From: CAZELM01 sp964512995 | GTDB taxonomy: Bacteria; CSSED10-310 | Reading direction: 5' to 3' | DNA: 23,331 nucleotides | NCBI GenBank assembly: GCA_964512995.1 | Contig: CAZELM010000061.1 | Span: forward strand, 1-23,331 | Part shown: piece by piece, positions 17,759 through 23,331 of the stretch | Layout: every line of letters begins with the position of its first letter | Numbering within the stretch: the stretch's first letter is position 1 | Notes under the pieces: model-generated | What the model was told of the DNA's origin: nothing | Database searches by the model: none | What the model saw: only the letters and a program-made list of their open reading frames with translations | Position numbers and translations under genes: made by a program

Positions 17759-17816
17759 CACGCAGAATCATATTTTCGAATCGCCGATTCCTTTTCAATT
17801 ACCTTGATTCTGCGTG
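17759..17816. repeat. Perfect 12-bp inverted repeat with nested hairpin
   Basis: CACGCAGAATCA (17759-17770) is exactly complementary to TGATTCTGCGTG (17805-17816), with 34 bp between. Inside the spacer GAATC-GCC-GATTC (17778-17790) can form a smaller hairpin. It begins 36 bp after the hydroxylase stop. It could be a transcript 3'-end structure or a small repeat element. Confidence 0.6.
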
Positions 17817-17964
17817 CCATCCCTCTTTCAGAGATGATTGCTTTCAACGGAATGAACCTCGAGATCGGAAGTTCGAGGGGATTTTCTAACGTCCGCAGCT
17901 CAAAACGGCATTCCGGTTGACCTCCAGCGAATCGCTTTCACATACGCGGAACGATTGGATTGGT

Positions 17965-18110
17965 ATGTATTCCTCACTCCGCCAACCATGATGATGGATT
18001 GGTCCGTGTCGGAACGGGACGGTGACCCTCTCCCGGACAGTGATCCGGGAGAGGGTAAAGAAGGTTGAATATATCCTTCCCGCCATTCAGAGGTTGTTGA
18101 AGCGATCGGA
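17965..18110. repeat. Dispersed intergenic repeat (REP-like), copy B, with 11-bp hairpin
   Basis: TGTATTCCTCACTCCGCC, followed by TGATGGATTGGTCC and GACCCTCTCCCGG, matches the repeat near 3130-3200. At its centre CCCTCTCCCGG (18026-18036) and CCGGGAGAGGG (18045-18055) form a perfect 11-bp stem with an 8-nt loop. The end (ATTCAGAGGTTG) resembles ATTCAGGGGAAGGGTTG of copy A. Because copies occur only in intergenic gaps, it looks like a non-autonomous repeat family. Confidence 0.65.
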
Positions 18111-18195
18111 TGTTTCGGGAATGGTGGGTTCATTTGCCCTGGTTCAGATGTTCAGAACATTGATACATCAGGTTTGAAACATCTCCTATACCGAA

Positions 18196-18534
18196 TCAGT
18201 ATTCCGTGAAAATCATCCCATAATTCTTATGGAATTCATCCTGACGAACCACTCCAACCGATCCTTTGACTTTCATCCCGATCTTCGGATTTTTGATCTG
18301 CAGTTGCCCGGTGATCCGGGTGCCGTTTTCCAGTTCCACGATACCCAGGCTGATATGAGCCACCTGAAAATCCGATGGAAGGGTATGGAGATGGGTGAAT
18401 GTCAATAATGTTCCGGTCTTGGGGAGCGGCTCCGCAGTAAATTCATTATGTCCGCATTTCCGGCACAATGTCCGGTACGGGTACTGCAGATGTTGGCACT
18501 TTTTACAACGATATGCGAGAATGTTCATTTCCAT
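18196..18534 (-). CDS. DUF35 zinc-ribbon/OB-fold protein, partner of the thiolase-fold protein
   Basis: A 112-residue protein with an N-terminal rubredoxin-like zinc ribbon (C10-x2-C13 and C24-x2-C27) and a C-terminal OB-fold strand region (LLTFTHLH, ISLGIVELENGTRI, VKGSVGVV). DUF35 proteins form stable complexes with thiolase-superfamily enzymes, for example archaeal acetoacetyl-CoA thiolase/HMG-CoA synthase, BbsAB in toluene breakdown, and ChsH2 with the Ltp2 aldolase. GGGAGGAG, inside the 3' end of the thiolase-like gene, is its ribosome binding site, and the ATG follows the thiolase stop by 3 bp. Tight coupling suggests a stoichiometric complex. Confidence 0.85.
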   Translation of the reverse strand: MEMNILAYRCKKCQHLQYPYRTLCRKCGHNEFTAEPLPKTGTLLTFTHLHTLPSDFQVAHISLGIVELENGTRITGQLQIKNPKIGMKVKGSVGVVRQDEFHKNYGMIFTEY

Positions 18535-18537
18535 GAG

Positions 18538-19713
18538 CTACTCCTCCCGGATAAAGACCAGACATACGACATTATTGCCGAAACCACCAAAATTGCATGT
18601 AAAACCAACCTTTGCCTTCTTGACCTGCCGTTTCCCGGCTTCATGACGGAGCTGCAGGATGATCTCATGGGCTTGTCCGACGCCAGTCGCACCAACGGGA
18701 TGTCCTTTGGCTTTCAAGCCACCGGAGGGATTGATCGGCAGTGGACCACCGAGCTTGGTAGCGCCTTCTTTCAAAGCCAGATGGCCCTCTCCCTTCTTGA
18801 AAAATCCGACCTCTTCGCTTTCGACGATCTCGAGAATCGTGAAGGCATCATGAAGTTCGGCAACATTGACATCGGCAGGGGTAACACCCGCCATTTTGAA
18901 TGCTTTATCTGCAGCCATCCGAACTGCGGGCAGTTCCGTGGGATCTTCACGGTCATGAACCGCGTGGGTATCGGTTGCCTGCCCGATACCAGCCAATCGT
19001 ATGAGCGGCTTTTTCAATTTCTTTGCGATATCGGCTGTTGCCAGTATGACACAAGCCGCGCCATCAGAAACCGGGCAGCAATCAAAAAACCGGAGTGGAT
19101 CAGCGACCATCGGATTATTGGTCATGGCTTCGGGTGAATCGAGAATGCCTTCAAGTGTGATCGGCTGATGGAGATGTGCGTAGAAGTTGTCCATGGCATG
19201 GGCATGATTTTTGACTGCGACCATGGCCAGATGGCGAGATGTGACTTTATATTTGTCCATATACAGTCGTGTGAACATTCCGGCCAGAGAAGGCAAAGTG
19301 ACGCCATAGATGTATTCCGCGATGGGATGTGTCAGAGTCGCCACAAAATCGGTGGCCTGCAGATTATTCACTTCCCGCATCCGTTCTGCACCCGTCACCA
19401 GAACTACATCGTGCATGCCGGAGGCAACAGCCATGTATCCCTGTTTGATCGCCGATGCACCGGAGGCGGGTCCATTCTCGATCAGCTCTGCTCCAGCGGG
19501 TGTCAGGCTCAGATTATCCACAACCGCGCTGGCCAGTCCCGTCTGGTTGTTGATCCGGCCGGCTCCCATATTGGCGACATATAAATGATCGATCCGATCC
19601 AGACCGCAGTCTTTGAGCGCCATCATGCCTGGATATGCGGCAATTTCAACTAATGGATATTCCAAACGGGTAAAACTCGTAATACCTATACCAACTGCAT
19701 ATACATCACGCAT
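18538..19713 (-). CDS. SCP2-type thiolase-fold protein lacking the nucleophilic cysteine
   Basis: A 391-residue protein of the SCP-x/thiolase superfamily. Family motifs: VVLVTGAERM near residue 105, FDCCPVSDGAACV, HDAFT (H288), GGLKAKGHPVGATG (H338) and FTCNFGGFG (C373). In thiolases the motif ENACASG carries the cysteine that is acylated. Here it reads ENGPASG (residues 79-85), with Pro82 in the cysteine position, read directly from the codons. That suggests non-thiolytic chemistry such as retro-aldol C-C cleavage, as in Ltp2, which also needs a DUF35 partner. Its ATG lies in the 8-nt overlap ATGCGTGA with the upstream gene, and AAGGAG lies 7 nt before it. A CoA-thioester substrate is expected. 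Another nucleophile cannot be excluded. Confidence 0.82.
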   Translation of the reverse strand: MRDVYAVGIGITSFTRLEYPLVEIAAYPGMMALKDCGLDRIDHLYVANMGAGRINNQTGLASAVVDNLSLTPAGAELIENGPASGASAIKQGYMAVASGMHDVVLVTGAERMREVNNLQATDFVATLTHPIAEYIYGVTLPSLAGMFTRLYMDKYKVTSRHLAMVAVKNHAHAMDNFYAHLHQPITLEGILDSPEAMTNNPMVADPLRFFDCCPVSDGAACVILATADIAKKLKKPLIRLAGIGQATDTHAVHDREDPTELPAVRMAADKAFKMAGVTPADVNVAELHDAFTILEIVESEEVGFFKKGEGHLALKEGATKLGGPLPINPSGGLKAKGHPVGATGVGQAHEIILQLRHEAGKRQVKKAKVGFTCNFGGFGNNVVCLVFIREE

Positions 19714-20461
19714 GGCTGGACTCCTTTTCCTGCTTCCAATACTGAAGCATCAACGCTGTACCGGTACCATCATTTTTGGATCGGGTGGCTGCCAACAAGT
19801 CAACGGGTGGTCTGGGAGGATCGGAAGGTGGTAAAATTTTGCCCATGGCCTGTGACATCAATTGATCCGGAACAGGCCGTCTCCCGACGATCAGACTGCC
19901 ACGAGCCTGATCAAACAGTGCTTTGGTCAATGCCCAGCTCGGAACACCTCCCAACTCATGCGGTAATTCAAATCGCTTTTCCAGCTTATATTCAATCATC
20001 CAACGGCGGAATCCGATCGGCGATTCTGCAACAATCAAGACCTCTTTCTGCTTACAAATGTCTATGTGATACTCCATTTTTGCAGCGAACGCGTGAGCGC
20101 CGATTCGAAGACCTCGACGAAGCGCCAGCGTATGGTAGGACATCCCCACATCGGGATTGACCATGCGTCCATTGACAATGGCAGCCAGCTCCCCTTCGAT
20201 CAACGCAACCATTACATATTCATCCTGAACCCGATAGGATGAATAGGATAACAGTTCCGCATACACTCGGGCAGCGACCAGGTCATAGTAATCCCGTTCA
20301 ACATTGATCAATGGTGCCACATACTTCAACAAATCAGGAATTTCTTCCCGAGAGACCTGACGAATCACCATCGGCTGCCCATTCGCCAATGTAACGTATT
20401 TGGCAGGGAATGGTGGATAACGGTTCTCAATCGGACGGAGAATGTTTTCAAAATCACTCAT
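19706..20461 (-). CDS. Conserved protein, possibly GNAT-fold, first gene of the thiolase/DUF35 operon
   Basis: A 251-residue protein that I cannot assign with certainty. Its order of elements (MVIRQVSREEIPDLLKYV, EYVMVALIEGELAAIVNGR, LRRGLRIGAHAFAAKMEY, VLIVAESPIGFRRWMIEY) resembles an acyl-CoA N-acetyltransferase (GNAT) fold: N-terminal beta-alpha, a central strand pair, then an RG-x-G-like CoA loop. The C-terminal 50 residues are proline-rich and extended. No signal peptide or membrane segment is seen. AAGGAGG lies 10 nt before the ATG, and its 3' end overlaps the thiolase-fold gene by 8 nt. Being first in a three-gene coupled operon, it likely acts on the same CoA-thioester pathway. Confidence 0.7.
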   Translation of the reverse strand: MSDFENILRPIENRYPPFPAKYVTLANGQPMVIRQVSREEIPDLLKYVAPLINVERDYYDLVAARVYAELLSYSSYRVQDEYVMVALIEGELAAIVNGRMVNPDVGMSYHTLALRRGLRIGAHAFAAKMEYHIDICKQKEVLIVAESPIGFRRWMIEYKLEKRFELPHELGGVPSWALTKALFDQARGSLIVGRRPVPDQLMSQAMGKILPPSDPPRPPVDLLAATRSKNDGTGTALMLQYWKQEKESSHA

Positions 20462-20537
20462 GCTAATCTAACCTCCTTCAGATCTATCTTGGAATGTGCG
20501 ACTCAATATTATCAGGAACGAACATCCTTGAGGAGAG

Positions 20538-20565
20538 ATTATATGGGTGAAGACAGAAAAGTAAA
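20538..20565 (-). promoter_or_regulatory. Candidate sigma70-like promoter of the GNAT/thiolase/DUF35 operon
   Basis: Read on the minus strand: TTTACT (20565-20560), a 16-bp spacer, then a perfect TATAAT (20543-20538). Transcription would begin near 20530, leaving a leader of about 70 nt before the ATG at 20461. It lies in the 282-bp gap after the rhomboid gene, which otherwise shows no gene. Confidence 0.5.
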
Positions 20566-20743
20566 CGTTCAATAAAAAAAAGCAGGATACTGAAAGCGAT
20601 TGATTGATGAGACTCCCATCAGATTCATCTAAAAGTTGAGATTGGATGGAGAGACCGGCATATCCGGAATCAATCATCCGGGTGAATGTTTTGATTTTAA
20701 TCACAAATCCTGTGGCGGATTCGTTAAATTCTGCCGATGCCGT

Positions 20744-21586
20744 TCACGTCGAATATAAAAAAAACGGAATAGCCATAACGACAAGAATAATGATGACGAT
20801 TACGATCGTGTGCCGGAGGTATGCATTGGATGGTCTTCGAATACTCGGAACGTAAAGGAGACCAAAGATGAATCCAGAGATCAGGCCTCCCACATGCGCA
20901 GCATTGTCTATCCCCGGCATCAGTCCAATAATCAGATTGTATAATACCAGTTTCCCGATGCTTTTTCGTAAACTCGTCCGGATCATCGGATTGATCAAGT
21001 TGGTGGAAAGAAGGGCCAGACACAATCCCAACATACCGAAAATCGCTCCGGAAGCACCCGCGCTGACGACATTCTCGTGCCAGTACGTGCTCACGGAACT
21101 CGCCATGATGGCCGTACCCAGATAGGCAACCGAAAACCGGTACCGGCCCAATAACGGTTCGATCAGGTTTCCGATAAATGCAAGCGCGTACATATTCATC
21201 AAGATGTGGAAAATACCGATGTGAATAAATGCGGATGTGATCAAACGCCAGGTCTGAAACTGCGTTAACATTCGGATATTCGCTCCCCAGTTCACCAGGT
21301 TTTCGATCGACGGAGCCATGATGTCCACTCCGGAGAGCGCCATCAGAGCGAATACAATAATATTTAATCCAATAATAAATCGGGTTGCGGAATATTTCCG
21401 GGATGTGTGGATATTGTTGGATTTCCGGAAGGTTGACTCCTGGGGAGTTTCATTGGGAGTTCTATTTATCGAGTGAGGGGGATAATCTGGATCTGAGCTT
21501 AAAATAACCGGTGATGGAGATCTCATCCTGGACTCATCCGCATACTGATCATTTTCTTCGTTTTCAGATGGGACAGACTTGTTCAC
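20744..21586 (-). CDS. Rhomboid family intramembrane serine protease
   Basis: About 280 residues. A hydrophilic N-terminal extension of about 65 residues with many charged and Pro/Ser residues precedes six or so membrane segments. Rhomboid landmarks are present (numbered from the upstream TTG): H129 and N133 in HILMN (oxyanion region), GASGAIFG with catalytic S181, and AAHVGGLISGF with catalytic H233. It cleaves membrane-spanning substrates inside the bilayer; the targets are unknown. The frame is open from a TTG at 21592, but that is only 3 nt from GGAGG (21600-21596). The GTG two codons later (21586) has a 9-nt spacing and is preferred. It is divergent from the sulfur-carrier gene. Confidence 0.88.
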   Translation of the reverse strand: MNKSVPSENEENDQYADESRMRSPSPVILSSDPDYPPHSINRTPNETPQESTFRKSNNIHTSRKYSATRFIIGLNIIVFALMALSGVDIMAPSIENLVNWGANIRMLTQFQTWRLITSAFIHIGIFHILMNMYALAFIGNLIEPLLGRYRFSVAYLGTAIMASSVSTYWHENVVSAGASGAIFGMLGLCLALLSTNLINPMIRTSLRKSIGKLVLYNLIIGLMPGIDNAAHVGGLISGFIFGLLYVPSIRRPSNAYLRHTIVIVIIILVVMAIPFFLYST

Positions 21587-21698
21587 AGACAATTACCTCC
21601 TGTTTTTTCATTTCCTAAGCGACATTTTGAAACGAACCGCATTGTATTCTTCTTTCACTTGTTTCATATTGAACACTGGTGCGTATGATGCATGTGCT

Positions 21699-21726
21699 AT
21701 TATACATTTTAAAACGTCCGATTCCA
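21699..21726 (-). promoter_or_regulatory. Possible promoter of the rhomboid gene
   Basis: On the minus strand a perfect TATAAT (21704-21699) lies about 110 nt upstream of the rhomboid start, in the 240-bp divergent gap. A 16-bp spacer leads to TGGAAT, a poor -35 match. The -10 is good and the -35 weak, so this is tentative. Confidence 0.3.
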
Positions 21727-21827
21727 TGATGAAACCGTCTTTTCAACGCTCTTGCCTGAAATCTGAATGTGTCACCCCAATGCACTTCCGGGTTAGGATA
21801 TGAGTGTATGCAGAGGAGCATCGAATT

Positions 21828-22061
21828 ATGATCATTCGCTTAACATATGTCGGATACCTCCAGATCATCGGATATAAAAATGACAGTGATGTTGAACTTC
21901 CCGACGGAATCACGATCTCGGAATTCCTCTCCATATGCCAGATTCAGCCTCAACACTGGAAGATGATTATCCCGATGGTCAATGAAAAAGTCGTATCATT
22001 GTCAGAGCGGCTTCATGACGGAGATGCACTCTATCTGCATCTGGCTATCGGAGGTGGTTGA
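21828..22061 (+). CDS. MoaD/ThiS-like sulfur-carrier protein
   Basis: A 77-residue ubiquitin-like protein ending in a Gly tail (LAIGGG). The C-terminal GG is activated as adenylate and thiocarboxylate in MoaD and ThiS. The pattern IRLTYVGYLQ, ELPDGITISEFL, IIPMVNEKVVSLSERLHDGD and LYLHLAIGGG follows the beta-grasp fold. GAGGAG lies about 9-10 nt before ATG 21828; the in-frame GTG at 21804 lacks a ribosome binding site. It stands alone on the plus strand, without an adjacent MoaE, MoeB or ThiF-like E1. It may supply sulfur for molybdopterin used by the hydroxylase, or for thiamine, or for an unrelated pathway. Confidence 0.75.
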   Translation: MIIRLTYVGYLQIIGYKNDSDVELPDGITISEFLSICQIQPQHWKMIIPMVNEKVVSLSERLHDGDALYLHLAIGGG

Positions 22062-22075
22062 TCCTCTCATTAAAA

Positions 22076-22120
22076 AAATGCCTGCAACTCACTACAAAAG
22101 AAGGAACATTACAGGCATTT
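22076..22120. terminator. Inverted repeat between converging genes, possible terminator
   Basis: AAATGCCTG (22076-22084) and CAGGCATTT (22112-22120) form a 9-bp stem with a 27-nt loop, preceded by an A-run (22072-22078). On the minus strand the A-run reads as a T-run directly after the stem, suiting termination of the fibrinogen-like gene. The loop is long, so this is tentative. Confidence 0.35.
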
Positions 22121-22146
22121 ATTGATTACGATGTCAACGATTCACT

Positions 22147-23331
22147 TCATCGCATGGCTGCGAACCATCCGCCCAATTCCGTCCCATTGGAATTGCATGA
22201 ATGTGTCACAGCCCAATCCCCCAAAGCAGTGTTGACGTTATAAGTGGTACCGTAATTGTAGAAGTACTGATTCTGGCAACTGCTGTTGAGATGGTAGTAA
22301 TTTGTGGAGTGATGATCAAATCCGGCTGAGATACAGATTCCATAGTCTCCCCCGCCGCTCGTGTTAAAATTGCTGTATCCCATATATCCAAATGCTGCAG
22401 AACCGTTCCGTGCAGTGATGGTGACAGACCAATGCTTATGCTGGTTCCCCGCGCCTACCAGATCATTATCAAACAGTGCGTGATTCGCCCGAATCCATAG
22501 TCCGTTGCTTCGTTTGATCAGAGATTCTGTGGACACAGCGCTGATGTATTCCTTCTTGTCCAAGCTCAGATTATACGCCTGAAACGTAATCGCGCTTCCA
22601 AACGATTCCGTATTATCACAGAGTCGCGCCTGGCCGGTACTGCCAGATTGAGCGGTAACGATCGTCCAGCCTCCCCCGCTGGTGGTCATGTCACAATACA
22701 CCCGGAAAGCTCCGGTACCTGCGGGATCGATCCAATAAATGCCATCTTCGGTTTCTCCGGAAGACAATAAATCCAGACATGATATTCCGGGATTCAATTC
22801 CGTTCCATAGGGCGGCGTATAAATTGGTGTCCACATGGTGCCATTGCACACTTCCACCTGACTGTTGTGCCAGCGAAGTGTCCCGGCTTTGGCGGGTGTG
22901 CAATCCGCCGGATCATCAGCCATCTGCATGCCGCCATTGACATGAAACGCCGATTGGGGAGTATTTGTGCCGACACCCAGTGCGCCGGAGACATTGTCAT
23001 AATATACATTAGCACCGGCTGCGTTGCCATCCAGGTTGTAGATGATCTGATGGCTGTCACCTGCGACGGGTCCGGTTGGTCCTTGTGGTCCGGCAGGACC
23101 GGTAGCGCCAAGTTCACCCGGAATCCCTTGAATTCCTTGCGGACCGGTTTCGCCACGGACTCCCTGTGGACCCATCGGACCGGTCGGTCCGGGAATCCCC
23201 TGAATACCCTGTGCTCCCGTCTCTCCCGTTACTCCCGGAGACCCTTGCGGACCCGTTTCGCCACGGACTCCCTGCGGACCCATCGGACCGGTCGGTCCGG
23301 GAATTCCTTGAATACCCTGTGCTCCCGTCTC
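22147..23331 (-). CDS. Collagen-like protein with fibrinogen-like C-terminal domain (5' end beyond window)
   Basis: The reading frame is open to the right edge, so the N-terminus and start lie outside. The 394 visible residues begin in collagen-type sequence (29 uninterrupted Gly-X-Y triplets). The linker (HQIIYNLDGN...GVGTNTPQSAFHV) is related to that of the protein at 970-2871, and after it comes a fibrinogen-like domain. That domain starts SCLDLLSSGETEDGIYWIDP, then FRVYCDMTTSGGGWTIVT, the YCDM...GGGW signature, and ends GTELGGWFAAMR. Collagen plus fibrinogen-like head is the layout of animal ficolins, which bind acetylated sugars. Binding here is unproven. Export is inferred from the family and the paralogue's signal peptide, since the N-terminus is not seen. 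Confidence 0.85.
   Translation of the reverse strand, partial: ETGAQGIQGIPGPTGPMGPQGVRGETGPQGSPGVTGETGAQGIQGIPGPTGPMGPQGVRGETGPQGIQGIPGELGATGPAGPQGPTGPVAGDSHQIIYNLDGNAAGANVYYDNVSGALGVGTNTPQSAFHVNGGMQMADDPADCTPAKAGTLRWHNSQVEVCNGTMWTPIYTPPYGTELNPGISCLDLLSSGETEDGIYWIDPAGTGAFRVYCDMTTSGGGWTIVTAQSGSTGQARLCDNTESFGSAITFQAYNLSLDKKEYISAVSTESLIKRSNGLWIRANHALFDNDLVGAGNQHKHWSVTITARNGSAAFGYMGYSNFNTSGGGDYGICISAGFDHHSTNYYHLNSSCQNQYFYNYGTTYNVNTALGDWAVTHSCNSNGTELGGWFAAMR
23141..23331. repeat. 108-bp coding tandem repeat inside the collagen region
   Basis: Positions 23141-23248 are repeated from 23249 to the window edge (83 bp) with only a few substitutions. The period is 108 bp, which is 36 residues or 12 Gly-X-Y triplets, so length changes would keep frame and triplet phase. 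The array may continue past the edge. Confidence 0.8.

Larger units (their letters stand above)
17724..18195. other. Intergenic region between converging operons
   Basis: A 472-bp stretch without a supported gene. It holds a short hairpin right at the hydroxylase stop (GTTGGT TTT ACCAAC, 17724-17738), a 12-bp inverted repeat (17759-17816), nested short repeats at about 17848-17916, and a REP-like element (17965-18110). None is followed by a clear T-run in either direction. The structures may still stop transcription from both sides or protect mRNA 3' ends. Confidence 0.6.

Noticed and set aside
18448..19137. 229-residue plus-strand frame
   Set aside because: Antisense to the DUF35 and thiolase-fold genes. 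No family features.
20462..20743. Small gene between rhomboid and GNAT-like genes
   Set aside because: Short frames there have no ribosome binding site. Only the promoter at 20538-20565 was supported.

Overview
The window looks like chromosomal DNA from an uncultivated, probably Gram-negative and anaerobic bacterium of middling G+C. Strong Shine-Dalgarno sites (AAGGAGG, GGAGG) precede many genes. Collagen-like secreted proteins, a TMTC-like TPR membrane protein, a DUF35/thiolase pair and a molybdenum hydroxylase recall metagenome-derived Desulfobacterota-like or candidate-phylum genomes. No phylogenetic marker is present, so this placement is a guess. No tRNA, rRNA, CRISPR array or intact transposase was found.

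Layout. Positions 1-205 hold a degenerate tandem repeat with a 21-bp period, followed by about 760 bp with no recognisable gene. At 970-2871 (minus) is a secreted collagen-like protein ending in an intramolecular-chaperone (S74) domain. Positions 2872-3387 are intergenic and rich in repeats. A long plus-strand run follows: a TMTC-like TPR membrane protein, a DUF3788 protein, the rRNA methyltransferase RlmI and a GT-C-like membrane protein.

The run continues into the main catabolic cluster at 8956-17723. It encodes homologues of the three oxamate carbamoyltransferase subunits (AllH-, AllF/FdrA- and AllG-like), an extra 64-residue protein between AllF and AllG, a metal-dependent cyclase/amidohydrolase, and the FAD, 2Fe-2S and molybdopterin subunits of a xanthine-dehydrogenase-family hydroxylase. 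Taken together, this suggests hydroxylation of an N-heterocycle, hydrolytic ring opening, and phosphorolysis of a carbamoyl (ureido) intermediate to carbamoyl phosphate. The substrate cannot be read from the sequence.

Converging on this cluster from the right (18196-20461, minus) is a tight, translationally coupled operon: a GNAT-like protein of unknown function, a thiolase-fold protein whose usual nucleophilic cysteine is replaced by proline, and a DUF35 zinc-ribbon/OB-fold partner. This resembles the thiolase-fold/DUF35 aldolases more than a true thiolase. A rhomboid protease (minus) and a divergent MoaD/ThiS-like sulfur carrier (plus) follow. The window ends inside a second collagen-like protein (minus), this one with a fibrinogen-like C-terminal domain, giving a ficolin-like architecture.

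Intergenic gaps contain copies of a dispersed repeat (3006-3262 and 17965-18110) and several inverted repeats. Two good sigma70-like promoters are visible, one ahead of the cyclase gene and one ahead of the GNAT/thiolase/DUF35 operon.
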